Assembly: GCA_029974015.1 (NCBI GenBank)
Contig: JARKUF010000038.1
Location: 99,672 to 163,671 of the forward strand
Length of the DNA stretch: 64,000 nucleotides
Direction: 5' to 3'
Source of the DNA: Spirochaetota bacterium
Lineage (GTDB): Bacteria > Spirochaetota > UBA4802 > JAGODF01
The notes under the pieces are model-generated. The model worked only from the letters and a program-made list of their open reading frames with translations. It did not search any database and had not been told where the DNA came from. This document shows, one piece after another, positions 43,434 through 52,793 of the stretch (position 1 is its first letter; every line of letters starts with the position of its first letter). A program made the position numbers and the translations under genes.

Positions 43434-44465
43434 GTGAAAACCATAGCCTATTTTGATTCATCCCATGACATGCCCGAGGAAGTGATAGACGCGGCCGGAT
43501 TCATTCCCGTGAAAATTATGGGCGATGTCCATAAATCCAACGACCCGGCGGACCAGTACCTCCCGAAGTTCTTCTGCCCCGCCGCGCGAAGCTGGCTCAC
43601 CGAGGCCCTCTCGCGCTCCGGCGATTGGGAAGGCATCGTCTTTGCACACGGATGCGACGCAACAAACCGCCACTTCGACGTGTGGAAGCTTCATGTGCAA
43701 ACCCCCTTCTTATACTGGTTTAACAGCCCTATAAAGACCGACGCGGTGGCGGCGCGTTTTTTCAGAAAGGAGCTGGAGCGTCTGATAGCTGCCCTTGAAA
43801 AGCAGTTCGGCACGCAGGTCATGGAGGAATGCCTCCGCGAAGCCCTTAGAAAATCAAACGAGGTAAAAAAGCGCCTCAGGGAGCTCTCGGCGCTCCGTTC
43901 AACGAAGGACGTGAGCAACAGGGAATATCTTGAAATCATCACGCACTGTCTCAGCTCTTCCAAAGACGCGTCCATCGCCGCCCTCGACAGCGCGCTGAAC
44001 GAGTGGAAGTCCAGAGGCCCCTTCCCCGCGGGAAAGCGGCGCTTTTATCTTACGGGGTCCGATATCACCTACCCGGAGTTCATGGACCTGCTGGACGAGT
44101 GCGGCATCCGGGTGGTGCGGGACGACCTGTCCCTTGGAGAGCGCTACTTCGCTACATCGTTCACCGAAACGGGGGACCCCCTTAACGCCATAGTCGATTA
44201 CTATATGAATATACCTCGCCCCGCGACGAAACTCTCCATCGGAGGGCGGGTCGATTTTATATTGAAGTCCCTGGAGGAAACCCCGGTAGATGCCGTCCTC
44301 TCGCAAAACCTGAAGTTCTGCGAGCCCTACGCCTACGATTCCGTCATCGTAAACGACGAGATCCGGGAGAAGGGCTTCCGGGTCCTGCATCTAGAGAGGG
44401 AATTTACCCCCGTGACGGACCATCAGGTGATGAACAGGATCACAGCCTTTACCGAAATGCTGTAA
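43434..44465 (+). CDS. 2-hydroxyacyl-CoA dehydratase family protein, HadC/BcrC-like subunit
   Basis: 343 residues from GTG 43434, chosen for AGGAGC 7 bases upstream; the frame is open for 40 more codons without conserved text. Family motifs: PKFFCPAARSWL, VFAHGCDATNRHFDVWKL, ending with SQNLKFCEPYAYDSVIV. The three cysteines are the expected [4Fe-4S] ligands. Relatives remove water from 2-hydroxyacyl-CoA or reduce benzoyl-CoA by radical chemistry and need an ATP-driven activator, which is not in this window. Shorter than typical subunits (370-400). Substrate unknown. Followed by the partner subunit after 47 bases. Confidence 0.82.
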   Translation: MKTIAYFDSSHDMPEEVIDAAGFIPVKIMGDVHKSNDPADQYLPKFFCPAARSWLTEALSRSGDWEGIVFAHGCDATNRHFDVWKLHVQTPFLYWFNSPIKTDAVAARFFRKELERLIAALEKQFGTQVMEECLREALRKSNEVKKRLRELSALRSTKDVSNREYLEIITHCLSSSKDASIAALDSALNEWKSRGPFPAGKRRFYLTGSDITYPEFMDLLDECGIRVVRDDLSLGERYFATSFTETGDPLNAIVDYYMNIPRPATKLSIGGRVDFILKSLEETPVDAVLSQNLKFCEPYAYDSVIVNDEIREKGFRVLHLEREFTPVTDHQVMNRITAFTEML

Positions 44466-44512
44466 GGACGGCCCTCCGGGCCCCGCAGAAGATACGCCAT
44501 TTGAGGATAAGC

Positions 44513-45820
44513 ATGAATACGACAACCACGAATAAAAACGGACATGAAACCGAAAAGGCCGCGGAAACCCAGACCCGCATTCAGACCCTCCCCCACGCCG
44601 GAGACCTTAAAAACGTCATGCTATGGTACTTCCTCCGCGGCATGCTTGCCACAAAACTGCCGTGGAAGAAGACCGCCTGGACCGGGGCGGGGTTCCCCAT
44701 CGAACTCCTCTGGGCCTACGATGTTTTCCCGCTCCATCCGGAAAACATGGCCACGGTGGCGGCGGCGCGAAAACAGTCCCAGCGCCTCATAGAACATGCC
44801 GAGGGGATGGGGTACTCCCGGGACCTCTGCTCGTACTGCAAAACGAATTTCGGCGCCGTCGACACCGGCATCAAGACGACGCTGGGCGGTATCGCCAAAC
44901 CGGACTTCATCGCCATCACCAACACCATCTGCGACACGCACTGGAAATGGTTCCATATCCAGGCGCGCAAATTCAAGGTGCCGACCTTCGTCTTCGACTG
45001 CCCGAGCTATGTCAGCGGCACCGACGAAAAAACCATGGAAGGCTATGTGGATTACCTCGTGGAGCAATTCTTCGAGTTCCATGTTTTTATGAGAAAGCAT
45101 TTCGGAAGGAACTTCGACGAGTCGAAGATGCGCATGGTCATGGAGAAATCCGACCGCCTCTGCGCGCTCTGGAACGAGATATACGAGCTTCGCAAGTCGG
45201 TCCCGGCGTGCTACAGCTCCGCCGAGACTTCCGCCTCCTTCTTCCCCCTGGTGGTCCTCCCCGGCGTCGATGTGGGCATCAAGTTTTTCGAGAAAATCCG
45301 CGACGATTTAAAAAAGCGCGTCGACCGCGGGGAGGGGACGCTCAACACCGGAAAGGAGAAATTCCGCCTCATGTATGAGGGAATACCCTTCTGGTACCGG
45401 ATGAAGTTCATGTACGAGCTCGCGAAATACGACGCCGTGGTGGTCTACGAGCCGTATACCTACTCCTTCGGCCCGCGCAAGCCGCTGGACCTCAACCTGC
45501 TGGACACTCTACGCCACGTGGCCAGGACCATGTTGGACCTTCCCTACAGCTACAACCTCGAAAAGCGCATTGGCTATTTCAAGAAAGTCATTGAGGAATA
45601 CAGGCTCGATGGGGTGATCCTCCATGAGAACATGTCCTGCCGCCCCTCAAGCACGGGGATGATGGACCTCAAAGAAGCTATCCAGCGCGATTGCGGCATT
45701 CCGGTCCTCATCCTCCAGTGCGACATGAACGACCCCCGCGCCTACTCCGAGGGCCCGGTTCGGACGAGGCTCGAAGGCTTCATAGAGCTCATGGAGGAAA
45801 ACAGGCGGCGCGGGTCCTGA
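44513..45820 (+). CDS. 2-hydroxyacyl-CoA dehydratase family protein, HadB/BcrB-like subunit
   Basis: 435 residues. Conserved text includes WTGAGFPIELLWAYDVFPLH, YSRDLCSYCKTNFG, FVFDCPSYVSG and ILHENMSCRPSSTGMMDLK, all in positions typical of the HadB/BcrB/HgdB family, with cysteines for a [4Fe-4S] or double-cubane cluster. TGAGGATAAGC precedes ATG 44513. It would form a heterodimer with the upstream subunit. Whether it is a true dehydratase, a reductase or a double-cubane-type protein cannot be told. A repeat-like hairpin separates it from the homocysteine genes. Confidence 0.84.
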   Translation: MNTTTTNKNGHETEKAAETQTRIQTLPHAGDLKNVMLWYFLRGMLATKLPWKKTAWTGAGFPIELLWAYDVFPLHPENMATVAAARKQSQRLIEHAEGMGYSRDLCSYCKTNFGAVDTGIKTTLGGIAKPDFIAITNTICDTHWKWFHIQARKFKVPTFVFDCPSYVSGTDEKTMEGYVDYLVEQFFEFHVFMRKHFGRNFDESKMRMVMEKSDRLCALWNEIYELRKSVPACYSSAETSASFFPLVVLPGVDVGIKFFEKIRDDLKKRVDRGEGTLNTGKEKFRLMYEGIPFWYRMKFMYELAKYDAVVVYEPYTYSFGPRKPLDLNLLDTLRHVARTMLDLPYSYNLEKRIGYFKKVIEEYRLDGVILHENMSCRPSSTGMMDLKEAIQRDCGIPVLILQCDMNDPRAYSEGPVRTRLEGFIELMEENRRRGS

Positions 45821-45897
45821 CCCCGCGGCGCGTCTTTACCGCACTGCCCGGGCTTTCCCTAATCTCTTGACATCCCTTCCCGCCTTTTCTACTATTG

Positions 45898-45955
45898 GAA
45901 ACCTGTAATATCAGGGTTGGCCCGCCCAAGGCGGGCGGGACAACCCGGGCGGTAA
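45898..45955 (+). repeat. Dispersed modular repeat, copy 12 (divergent)
   Basis: GGAAACCTGTAATATCAGGG, then hairpin GGTTGGCCCGCC-CAA-GGCGGGCGGGACAACC. The core GC arm matches the family, the flanks only partly. Confidence 0.55.
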
Positions 45956-45980
45956 CATATTCCCGGGTCTGGTGTTGACG

Positions 45981-47171
45981 ATGAGCGACATACACATTAA
46001 AAAAAGCTACGAAGAGATTAACGCGAAAATACGGCGCGGTGAAGCGACGGTGGTCACAGCCGAGGAGATGACGGGCATAGTGGAACGGGAAGGCCCCGGA
46101 GGGGCCTTCCGGAAGGTGGATGTGGTCACAACGGGCACTTTCGGCGTCATGTGTTCCTCGGGCGCATTCATCAACTTTGGGCATACGACGCCGCGCATGA
46201 AAGCGTCGAAGGTGTGGCTCAACGACGTCGAGGCGTACGGCGGCATCGCCGCCGTGGACTGCTACCTTGGCGCGACCCAGGTCCAGGAGGACGATCCGCT
46301 TAACAAGGTGCATCCCGGCCGCTTCCTCTACGGCGGGGGCCATGTCATCGAAGACCTCATCGCGGGAAAGAGCGTTAAGCTCAAGGCAAAATCGTACGGA
46401 ACTGACTGCTATCCCCTGAGGGAGTTTGAAAAATATTTTACCTTGAAGGAGCTCCGCAACGCGTTTCTCTATAACCCGCGCAACGCTTACCAGAACTACA
46501 ACTGCGCGGTGAACCTCTCGAAAAAAACAGTGTACACATACATGGGCATCCTTCGCCCGGGAATGGGGAACGCCACCTATTCAAGCGCGGGCCAACTGAG
46601 CCCACTTCTTAAAGACCCTTACTGCTGGACCCTCGGGACCGGGACAAAAATATTCCTTGGCGGCGCCATAGGGGCCATAACCTGGCAGGGGACCCAGCAT
46701 GCCCCGCAATGCAGCCGCGGAGAAAACGGGGTCCCAAGGGAGGGTGCGGGGACCATCGCTGTTACGGGAGACATGAAGGAGATGTCGGCGGAATTCATCC
46801 GCGGGGCGTCCCTCACCGGATACGGCTGTTCGCTCATGGTGGGCCTGGGCGTCCCAATTCCAATCTTAAACGAAGAGCTCGCCTATTTCACGGGCATATC
46901 CGACAAAGACATCTTTTGCCAGGTAATCGATTACGGCATCGACTATCCCGCCGGAGTAGCCAGGAGCCTCGGAGAGGTGAGTTACGCGGAACTTAAGACG
47001 GGGCGCGTGGAGATCATGGGCAAGTCGGTCCCGGCGGCCCCCCTCTCAAGCTACCCCATGGCCCGGCGAATAGCCGGCATTCTAAAGGAGTGGATCGCAT
47101 CCGGGGCGTTCACCCTGGGGATTCCCCAGATTAAAATGCCCACGGTACCCCATGTCTCGGACATTACATAG
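45981..47171 (+). CDS. Homocysteine biosynthesis protein, COG1900/DUF39 (HcyBio)
   Basis: 396 residues. Family blocks: VDVVTTGTFGVMCSSGAFINFGH with the conserved Cys, EAYGGIAAVDCYLGATQ, GGGHVIEDLIAGKSVKLKA, GTGTKIFLGGAIGAITWQGTQH, ending VPAAPLSSYPMARRIA. In methanogens and other anaerobes COG1900 works with a NIL-domain ferredoxin to put sulfide onto a C4 aspartate-derived precursor and give homocysteine. Both partners follow here. ATG 45981 is used; a GTG three codons upstream is possible and no strong ribosome site is present. Confidence 0.9.
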   Translation: MSDIHIKKSYEEINAKIRRGEATVVTAEEMTGIVEREGPGGAFRKVDVVTTGTFGVMCSSGAFINFGHTTPRMKASKVWLNDVEAYGGIAAVDCYLGATQVQEDDPLNKVHPGRFLYGGGHVIEDLIAGKSVKLKAKSYGTDCYPLREFEKYFTLKELRNAFLYNPRNAYQNYNCAVNLSKKTVYTYMGILRPGMGNATYSSAGQLSPLLKDPYCWTLGTGTKIFLGGAIGAITWQGTQHAPQCSRGENGVPREGAGTIAVTGDMKEMSAEFIRGASLTGYGCSLMVGLGVPIPILNEELAYFTGISDKDIFCQVIDYGIDYPAGVARSLGEVSYAELKTGRVEIMGKSVPAAPLSSYPMARRIAGILKEWIASGAFTLGIPQIKMPTVPHVSDIT

Positions 47172-47898
47172 GACCGGCGAGCGCTTCTACCGCGATTTCG
47201 CCCCGGCGGACCGATGGACCGCTTTTCGTGTAAAGGTGGAAACATCTGACCTGTACATTCGCGCCCCCTCGGACCTGTCCCGGAGGGCACGGGAGCTGGT
47301 GGAAAAACTGCGCGGCGAACTGAGGGACCATATCGGCTGTCAGGGCGATTTTCTCACATCCCTCGACCCGGTGCCGCGCCTTGAAGGCGCGCCGGAAGTC
47401 GCGCTAAGGATGTACAAAGCTTCTGAACTCGCCGGCGTGGGTCCCATGGCCGCCGTGGCCGGGGCCATTGCCGAGCTAACGGGGCGCGGTCTGGAACTCA
47501 ATGGAGGCGAAATTTTAATCGAGAACGGGGGCGATATCTGGCTCTCCCTGACCCAGCCCCTCATTGTCGGTATTTACGCGGGGACTTCGCCATTCTCGGG
47601 AAAAATCGGGTTGCGGATACTCCCGGACCGTACTCCAATGGGGATTTGTACCTCCTCGGGGAAGGTGGGCCATTCCATGAGTTTCGGGCTGGCCGATGCG
47701 GTGACGGTACTCTCCCGGGACGCCGCCCTGGCGGATGCCGTGGCGACGGGGGCGTGCAACAGGGTCAAGACCGGCGACGACCTGGGGGCGGCCCTGGAAT
47801 ACGCGATGTCGGTGCCGGGTATTACCGGCATCATGGCCATCAAAGGCGACCGCCTGGCGGTCCAGGGCGACATTGAACTCGCGGAAACGGGAAAGTGA
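47152..47898 (+). CDS. UPF0280 family protein (COG2122, ApbE-like fold)
   Basis: 248 residues, overlapping the upstream gene by 20 bases. ASELAGVGPMAAVAGAIAEL and IENGGDIWLS are the family's most conserved blocks, similar to ApbE flavin transferases, and VATGACNRVKTGDDL fits the C-terminal part. COG2122 has been tied to the same homocysteine route as COG1900. The tight overlap suggests co-translation. Confidence 0.88.
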   Translation: MSRTLHRTGERFYRDFAPADRWTAFRVKVETSDLYIRAPSDLSRRARELVEKLRGELRDHIGCQGDFLTSLDPVPRLEGAPEVALRMYKASELAGVGPMAAVAGAIAELTGRGLELNGGEILIENGGDIWLSLTQPLIVGIYAGTSPFSGKIGLRILPDRTPMGICTSSGKVGHSMSFGLADAVTVLSRDAALADAVATGACNRVKTGDDLGAALEYAMSVPGITGIMAIKGDRLAVQGDIELAETGK

Positions 47899-47932
47899 CC
47901 GCAAGAAACCGAACATTAGGACGGCAGGAGCA

Positions 47933-48373
47933 ATGAAACAAACGACGACATCAAAAAACGTCCTCCTCATTTTTAACCAGCATATCATGTACAAACCGAT
48001 CATATACAGACTGGCGAGGGACTTCAACATCATCTTCAACGTACTGGAGGCAAAAATTCTCCCGAAGCTGGAGGGCCGCATCATCCTCGAACTGAGGGGA
48101 AGCGAAAACGACGTGGAAACATGCATTTCCTATCTCAGGGAAGAGAGGGTCCAGGTGGAAATTTTAGCCGATAAAATCCGCCGGGACGAGGAAAAATGCA
48201 TCCACTGCGGCGCATGTACCGCCGTATGCCGCACTGACGCCCTGGTGATACGGCGTGACACCATGGAAGTTGAGTTCCATCCGGAAAAATGCGTGGCCTG
48301 CGGCCTCTGCAAGCTCGCCTGCCCCGTTAAGGCCATGTCCGGCGTCGGCATCGATAAAGATATTGACAGCTAA
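47933..48373 (+). CDS. NIL-domain ferredoxin of homocysteine synthesis
   Basis: 146 residues. Residues 8-80 form a NIL domain (VLLIFNQHIMYKPIIYRLAR). Two [4Fe-4S] sites follow: Cys89/92/95/99 (CIHCGACTAVC) and Cys120/123/126/130 (CVACGLCKLAC). The fusion is the known partner of COG1900 proteins and would supply electrons for sulfur insertion. AGGAGC lies 3 bases before ATG 47933; the frame is open further upstream but runs through the previous gene. Last gene of the trio. Confidence 0.92.
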   Translation: MKQTTTSKNVLLIFNQHIMYKPIIYRLARDFNIIFNVLEAKILPKLEGRIILELRGSENDVETCISYLREERVQVEILADKIRRDEEKCIHCGACTAVCRTDALVIRRDTMEVEFHPEKCVACGLCKLACPVKAMSGVGIDKDIDS

Positions 48374-48434
48374 ACCCGGCTTAGCGTAGTATAAGCCCTA
48401 TACGATACCCCATAGCGTAAAAACTTGATTTCCA

Positions 48435-49385
48435 ATGGCACCAGGTAAAAACCAGGACGATTTCGACCTCGAGGGCGCCTTCAACGACGACTTGGGCCTC
48501 GATGATCTATTCGGAGAAAAGCCGAAACCCTCCGAGGCGGGGCAAAACCGCGACCGTTTCAACACGGAGGGCGCTCCGTCCCCCCTTGACGAATTGGACG
48601 GCGGGCCCGCCGGGCAAGGTGCGCCGTTTGGCGACGGCGATTTCACTATCGACGACGACTCCTCCGAAGAGGACAATTTCCATGAGGAGCGCCGTCGCTC
48701 TTCCAAGGACTTCGAGCTCAACATGGACGCCATTCTTCTCACGGCGCAGTCGGCGATGATCATGGAGGGCATCAAGGCGTACTCGAACAAGGACTTCTCC
48801 CCCGCCACGCTCCCCATCTACAACGAAGCGCTGAAGGGGATTGACCTCTACATCAAGATCATCGACAGGAACCCAAACAACTATGTGAAGCTGAAAAAAC
48901 TCATCGACACCGACATCGACTGCCAGCGCGTGGAAAACACGGTGTTCAATCTCTTCAAGAAAGTTTTCAGCCGCCTCCCTGACGACAATGTTGAAAAAAT
49001 CCTGGCCTTCGAAAAATTTCGGCTCCTCTTTGAAAGCGCCTTGAACAAGGCCTCGATAAGCGCATCATCAAAAATGATAAAAAAATACTACCTCATCACC
49101 GGCGGCATCGACGAGAAGAAGGTATCGTCTATGGTCGAATCCCGGAACAGGGAAATTATGAGCGACATGAACTCCCTCACGGGGCATGTCCAGATGGCCA
49201 TGGACATGGTGAAAAATGGAAATTTCGAACTCGTCAAGGGCCTCCGGGGAAAGGACCTGAACGCATACATCATCAACGGCACAGAACTTCTTGCCCACTA
49301 CTTCGGCCTCATGGGAAACACGCAAGTCGCTTCCCACTACCGCCGCATCCACGGCAACTTCAAAAAATATTTCATCACGAAATAA
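48435..49385 (+). CDS. Acidic protein of unknown function
   Basis: 316 residues. The first 95 are acidic and low in hydrophobics (repeated GxDDLGLDD, DDDSSEEDN), so probably disordered. Residues 95-316 are helical with blocks IMEGIKAYSNKDFSPATLPIYNEA, KVFSRLPDDNV and FELVKGLRGKDLNAY. No signal peptide, no membrane segment. No ribosome site of note. It does not overlap its neighbours and is not obviously part of the homocysteine operon. No family recognised. Confidence 0.7.
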   Translation: MAPGKNQDDFDLEGAFNDDLGLDDLFGEKPKPSEAGQNRDRFNTEGAPSPLDELDGGPAGQGAPFGDGDFTIDDDSSEEDNFHEERRRSSKDFELNMDAILLTAQSAMIMEGIKAYSNKDFSPATLPIYNEALKGIDLYIKIIDRNPNNYVKLKKLIDTDIDCQRVENTVFNLFKKVFSRLPDDNVEKILAFEKFRLLFESALNKASISASSKMIKKYYLITGGIDEKKVSSMVESRNREIMSDMNSLTGHVQMAMDMVKNGNFELVKGLRGKDLNAYIINGTELLAHYFGLMGNTQVASHYRRIHGNFKKYFITK

Positions 49386-49387
49386 TC

Positions 49388-49405
49388 CTGCCGCCATTGC
49401 GGCAG
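49388..49405. terminator. Short hairpin between convergent genes
   Basis: CTGCCGC-CATT-GCGGCAG between the stop of the acidic protein gene and the stop of hemW. No T-run on either side, so weak as a terminator. Confidence 0.4.
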
Positions 49406-49415
49406 TGGAAACCTC

Positions 49416-50558
49416 TCACAGAAGAGGCTCAAGGGCGGTGTAGATGACGGAATCGGCGAAGAAGAGCCCCTCGCGGGTCAGCCGAAAACGTATATCGCCC
49501 TCCAAATATTCTATGGCGACCATCCCACGCGCTTCCAGCTCGTTAAAACGATGCCTCACCGCGATTGGAATCGCTTCGCAGAAGGCCGAATGAAATGCCC
49601 CGGCAGTGAAGCCGTCGATGAGCCTCAGGGCCGTCATGATGAACTCAGCCATGGCCCCGTTCGAAGTCCTTACGTCCTCCCGGAGCACGGGCCCGGCGAG
49701 GTACTCTTCCAGGGACTGGCCGTTATAAAACCGCCTTCCCCCGGCAAAGCTGTGGGCCCTCACTCCGAAACCGAGATAGGGCCCGTATGTCCAGTATTTC
49801 AGATTATGGCGCGATTCCTTTCCGGGAAGGCAGAAGTTTGAAATCTCGTAATGCCGGTATCCACGAGAGACGAGGAAGTCTATGACAAAGGAAAAGTGCC
49901 GCCTCTGGTCATCCAAGGAGTTATCATCCAGGACCATCCGCTTTGCCAGGGGCGTTCCCTCCTCAATGGAAAGCATGTAGGCGGACACATGCTCCGGCCG
50001 AAGCCCCGCGACGGCCTCCATCTCCCGGAGGATTTCCCCGTCCCCGGCTCCGGGTATTCCCACTATGATGTCCAGACCGTGTATGAAATCCGGCGCTTCC
50101 ATGAACGCTTCGAGGGTACCGTCCGCTCCCGGGCCTGCCCGCCGCCCGATTTTTTGCCGAAGGCCCGCGTCGAAGGCCTGGACCCCGGCAGTTACGCGAT
50201 TCACCCCCGCCCTTCTTATTTCCTTCAGAAAGCCGGGGGATAGGTCGCGTGGATTGCATTCCAGGCTTATCTCCGCGTCCGCTTCCAGGATGAAATGCCT
50301 CCGCAGTTCATCGAGGGCCTCGCTTATAAAGTCTGCCCCCGCAAAGGATGGGGTGCCGCCGCCGAAATAGACAGTATCGACTGGAAGGCCGTGGTGCTCC
50401 ACCCGTGAGGCGATTTCCCCCTTTACCGCGGAAAGATACCGTGAAAAAAGCCCCTCCCGAACTGAACTGCCGAGGGCGCCGACCGGCGCTGAATCGAAGG
50501 AACAGTAATCGCATTTTTCACGGCAGAAGGGGACGTGGATGTACACTCCATGGATCAA
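49416..50558 (-). CDS. hemW: Radical SAM heme chaperone HemW
   Basis: 380 residues if started at TTG 50558 (LIHGVYIHVPFC). Radical SAM motif CREKCDYCSF, then VDTVYFGGGTPSF, ECNPRDLSP, GVNRVTAGVQAFD and the C-terminal HRFNELEARGMV. HemW binds heme and delivers it to respiratory enzymes; older texts call it oxygen-independent coproporphyrinogen oxidase-like. The TTG overlaps the nagZ stop (TTGA), suggesting coupling. A longer frame from 50627 exists but would overlap nagZ by 73 bases and adds no conserved text. Confidence 0.88.
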   Translation of the reverse strand: MIHGVYIHVPFCREKCDYCSFDSAPVGALGSSVREGLFSRYLSAVKGEIASRVEHHGLPVDTVYFGGGTPSFAGADFISEALDELRRHFILEADAEISLECNPRDLSPGFLKEIRRAGVNRVTAGVQAFDAGLRQKIGRRAGPGADGTLEAFMEAPDFIHGLDIIVGIPGAGDGEILREMEAVAGLRPEHVSAYMLSIEEGTPLAKRMVLDDNSLDDQRRHFSFVIDFLVSRGYRHYEISNFCLPGKESRHNLKYWTYGPYLGFGVRAHSFAGGRRFYNGQSLEEYLAGPVLREDVRTSNGAMAEFIMTALRLIDGFTAGAFHSAFCEAIPIAVRHRFNELEARGMVAIEYLEGDIRFRLTREGLFFADSVIYTALEPLL

Positions 50559-52252
50559 TTTTCTTTCTGAGTAAACCCCAGGTCGAAATTGATTTCCCGC
50601 CGGGGCACGAAGGAACCGCTCACGCACTCGGCGAGCTCCTCCAGGGAAGCCTTCGTGGATGAGAAGGTAAAGATAGTGGGAGGAAGGTCTTTCACTTTCG
50701 CCACGGGAAAGGGGTTTCCGGTGGACAGGAGGCAGAGTGAAAGCTTACGTTCGAGGCATATCTGCGCAACCTGGTGTATGGCGGGCGGGTTTGCGTCAAA
50801 AAAGTGGAAAAGCACCAGGGGCTTTCGCGGTTTTTGAACACCGGCGCCGCCCTCCCCGCCTACTTCCGGGAGCGGGACCCCGCCGATACCGCCGATTCCG
50901 ATGAAAGAGGCCCGGGGGCCGCACAAGGCCGCGATCCCCGTGCGCAGATACGAGCTCTCCGTAATCACATACAGTTCCTGCTTCCTGTCCTTAAGCATGC
51001 CGATGAGTTCGTCGTCGAAGTTGTGGGCGTAGATCGCCAGGCGGGAAAGTTTTCTGTTGACGCTCTCCCCATGGGCCAGGAGCTCCATCTCCTCCTCTGT
51101 GAAGATCCTGTCCCGGTACATGGCCGTTCCATTCACCACATCCATGATTTTATAGCGGAGCTTCAGTTCCATGATCCGCTTTACGGAGGAGTCGATGCGT
51201 TCAATGGAAAGGTCGCCTTTTTCAACGGCCCGGCGGAGAGAATCGCGAATCTGCCTGGCGGCCCTGCCGTGGCCGGAGACCAGAACAATGTCGACGCCGG
51301 CCGCCACGGCCTTCACCGCCGCCTCCCCTATATCGTAATTCTTCGTGATGGCGTGCATCTCCATGTCATCGGTTATTATGACCCCGTCAAAGCCCATCCT
51401 GGTCCTCAAGAGGTCCGTGAGGAAATATTTCGAGATGGTCGCCGGCGAATTGTCCTTCTGGATTTCCGGATAGGCGATGTGGACCGTCATGATGCCGTCT
51501 ATACCCCTCTCGATCGCCTGGATAAACGGCACGAGCTCAATGTCCATGAGCCTGGCAAAGGTGTAGGGGATCACCGGGAGGGTCAGATGGGAGTCGTCGG
51601 CGGTGTCGCCGTGCCCCGGAAAATGCTTGCCCACCGCTATGCAGAGCGCCCCCTGGAGCCCCTTCATGTACGCCACTCCCATGCGGGAAACCACAGCGGG
51701 AGAGGACCCGAAAGCCCGGGTGTTGATGACGGGGTTTTTGGGGTTATTGTTCACGTCCAGAACGGGGGCGAGGTTCATGTTCACCCCCATTAAGCGAAGC
51801 TGCATGCCGAGGATCCTCGCCGAAGTCCCAACAAGCTCCTCATCGTCGGCGATTCCCATGGCCATGGCGCCCGGGAACTGCGTTACACCGTCCACAATGC
51901 GGATTACCCTTCCGCCTTCCTGGTCTAAGGAGATGAAGAGCGGAAAGCCGTTGGCCCGCATTGATTCCCTCTGCATGTCGCCTATGAACTTTTCGGTGGC
52001 CTTCTTTGAGGAGATATTGTAGCCGAAGAGGATGATACCGCCCGGCTTATAGTCCTCGATAATGCGCCGCACTTCCCCGGACATCGCGTTGCCGGGCACT
52101 CCCACCATAAGGAGCATTCCCAGCTTCTGTTCAAGGGAGAGGTTTTTCACTATATCGGACGCTTCCCTGTGCATTTTCCTTGCCGGACACGAAGCATGGG
52201 GGAACACTAACAGTGTAAGCGATATCAACAGTAGGGCGGCGCGTTTTTTCAT
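50555..52252 (-). CDS. nagZ: Glycoside hydrolase family 3, beta-N-acetylhexosaminidase type
   Basis: 565 residues. Export signal with SCPA (Cys 22) that may be a lipobox. GH3 motifs: LFISLDQEGGRV, GKHFPGHGDTADDSH (the His-Asp acid/base pair), GFDGVIITDDMEMHAI (nucleophile Asp). This would remove N-acetylglucosamine from peptidoglycan fragments. It has about 200 extra residues after the catalytic domain, as in two-domain GH3 proteins. CAGGTG precedes ATG. Operon with hemW. Confidence 0.9.
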   Translation of the reverse strand: MKKRAALLLISLTLLVFPHASCPARKMHREASDIVKNLSLEQKLGMLLMVGVPGNAMSGEVRRIIEDYKPGGIILFGYNISSKKATEKFIGDMQRESMRANGFPLFISLDQEGGRVIRIVDGVTQFPGAMAMGIADDEELVGTSARILGMQLRLMGVNMNLAPVLDVNNNPKNPVINTRAFGSSPAVVSRMGVAYMKGLQGALCIAVGKHFPGHGDTADDSHLTLPVIPYTFARLMDIELVPFIQAIERGIDGIMTVHIAYPEIQKDNSPATISKYFLTDLLRTRMGFDGVIITDDMEMHAITKNYDIGEAAVKAVAAGVDIVLVSGHGRAARQIRDSLRRAVEKGDLSIERIDSSVKRIMELKLRYKIMDVVNGTAMYRDRIFTEEEMELLAHGESVNRKLSRLAIYAHNFDDELIGMLKDRKQELYVITESSYLRTGIAALCGPRASFIGIGGIGGVPLPEVGGEGGAGVQKPRKPLVLFHFFDANPPAIHQVAQICLERKLSLCLLSTGNPFPVAKVKDLPPTIFTFSSTKASLEELAECVSGSFVPRREINFDLGFTQKEN

Positions 52253-52436
52253 TTTTCACCTGCGGATTGTCCCTGTTGGCAAAGAATATTCACTTTGTCC
52301 CTGCTTTGTTTTCAACGCAATTCTTTTTTGCACACCGGGCCGGGAAAAAGTTTGACAGGCCCCTGAAAAAATGGAAACATGGGCGCGACAGGCGGGACCC
52401 GGGCCTTTGACCTTATCCTCCGGAGGTGGAGCAATT

Positions 52437-52793
52437 ATGGGATGCCTTTTCTGCAACATACTGAGCGGCGCCACGCCTTCCGAAAAAGTATATGAGGACG
52501 ACAAAGTGTTCGCCTTCAAGGACATCAATCCCCAGGCGCCGGTCCATGTGCTGGTAGTCCACAGGGTCCACACGAAAAACCTCGACGAGCTCACCGCCGA
52601 CAACAGCGCCATGATGGGGGAAATTTTCCTTGGCGTTAAGGATGTGGCCAGGATAACCGGCGTGGACAAGAAGGGATACCGGGTCATCATCAACAATGGC
52701 GCCGCCGCGGGCCAGGTGATATGGCACCTCCACGTCCATATCCTGGGCGGCGAGGAAGACCTGGGCCCCATGCTTTCCATTCGCCCTAACTGA
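52437..52793 (+). CDS. HIT-family nucleotide hydrolase
   Basis: 118 residues. CLFCNILSGATPSEKVYEDD at the start and HLHVHILGG, the histidine triad, near the end. These enzymes hydrolyse AMP-lysine or similar phosphoramidates in the cytosol. GGAGGTGGAG lies upstream of ATG 52437, and TTGACA at 52352-52357 may be the -35 box. The stop overlaps the convergent CNNM gene by 8 bases. Confidence 0.92.
   Translation: MGCLFCNILSGATPSEKVYEDDKVFAFKDINPQAPVHVLVVHRVHTKNLDELTADNSAMMGEIFLGVKDVARITGVDKKGYRVIINNGAAAGQVIWHLHVHILGGEEDLGPMLSIRPN

Noticed and set aside
47735-47932. N-terminal extension of the NIL-ferredoxin frame
   Set aside because: It runs through the COG2122 gene in another phase and is rich in Arg/Trp; AGGAGC before ATG 47933 marks the real start.
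50774-51793. 339-codon open frame on the plus strand inside nagZ
   Set aside because: Opposite a GH3 gene with intact motifs; composition is that of an antisense frame.
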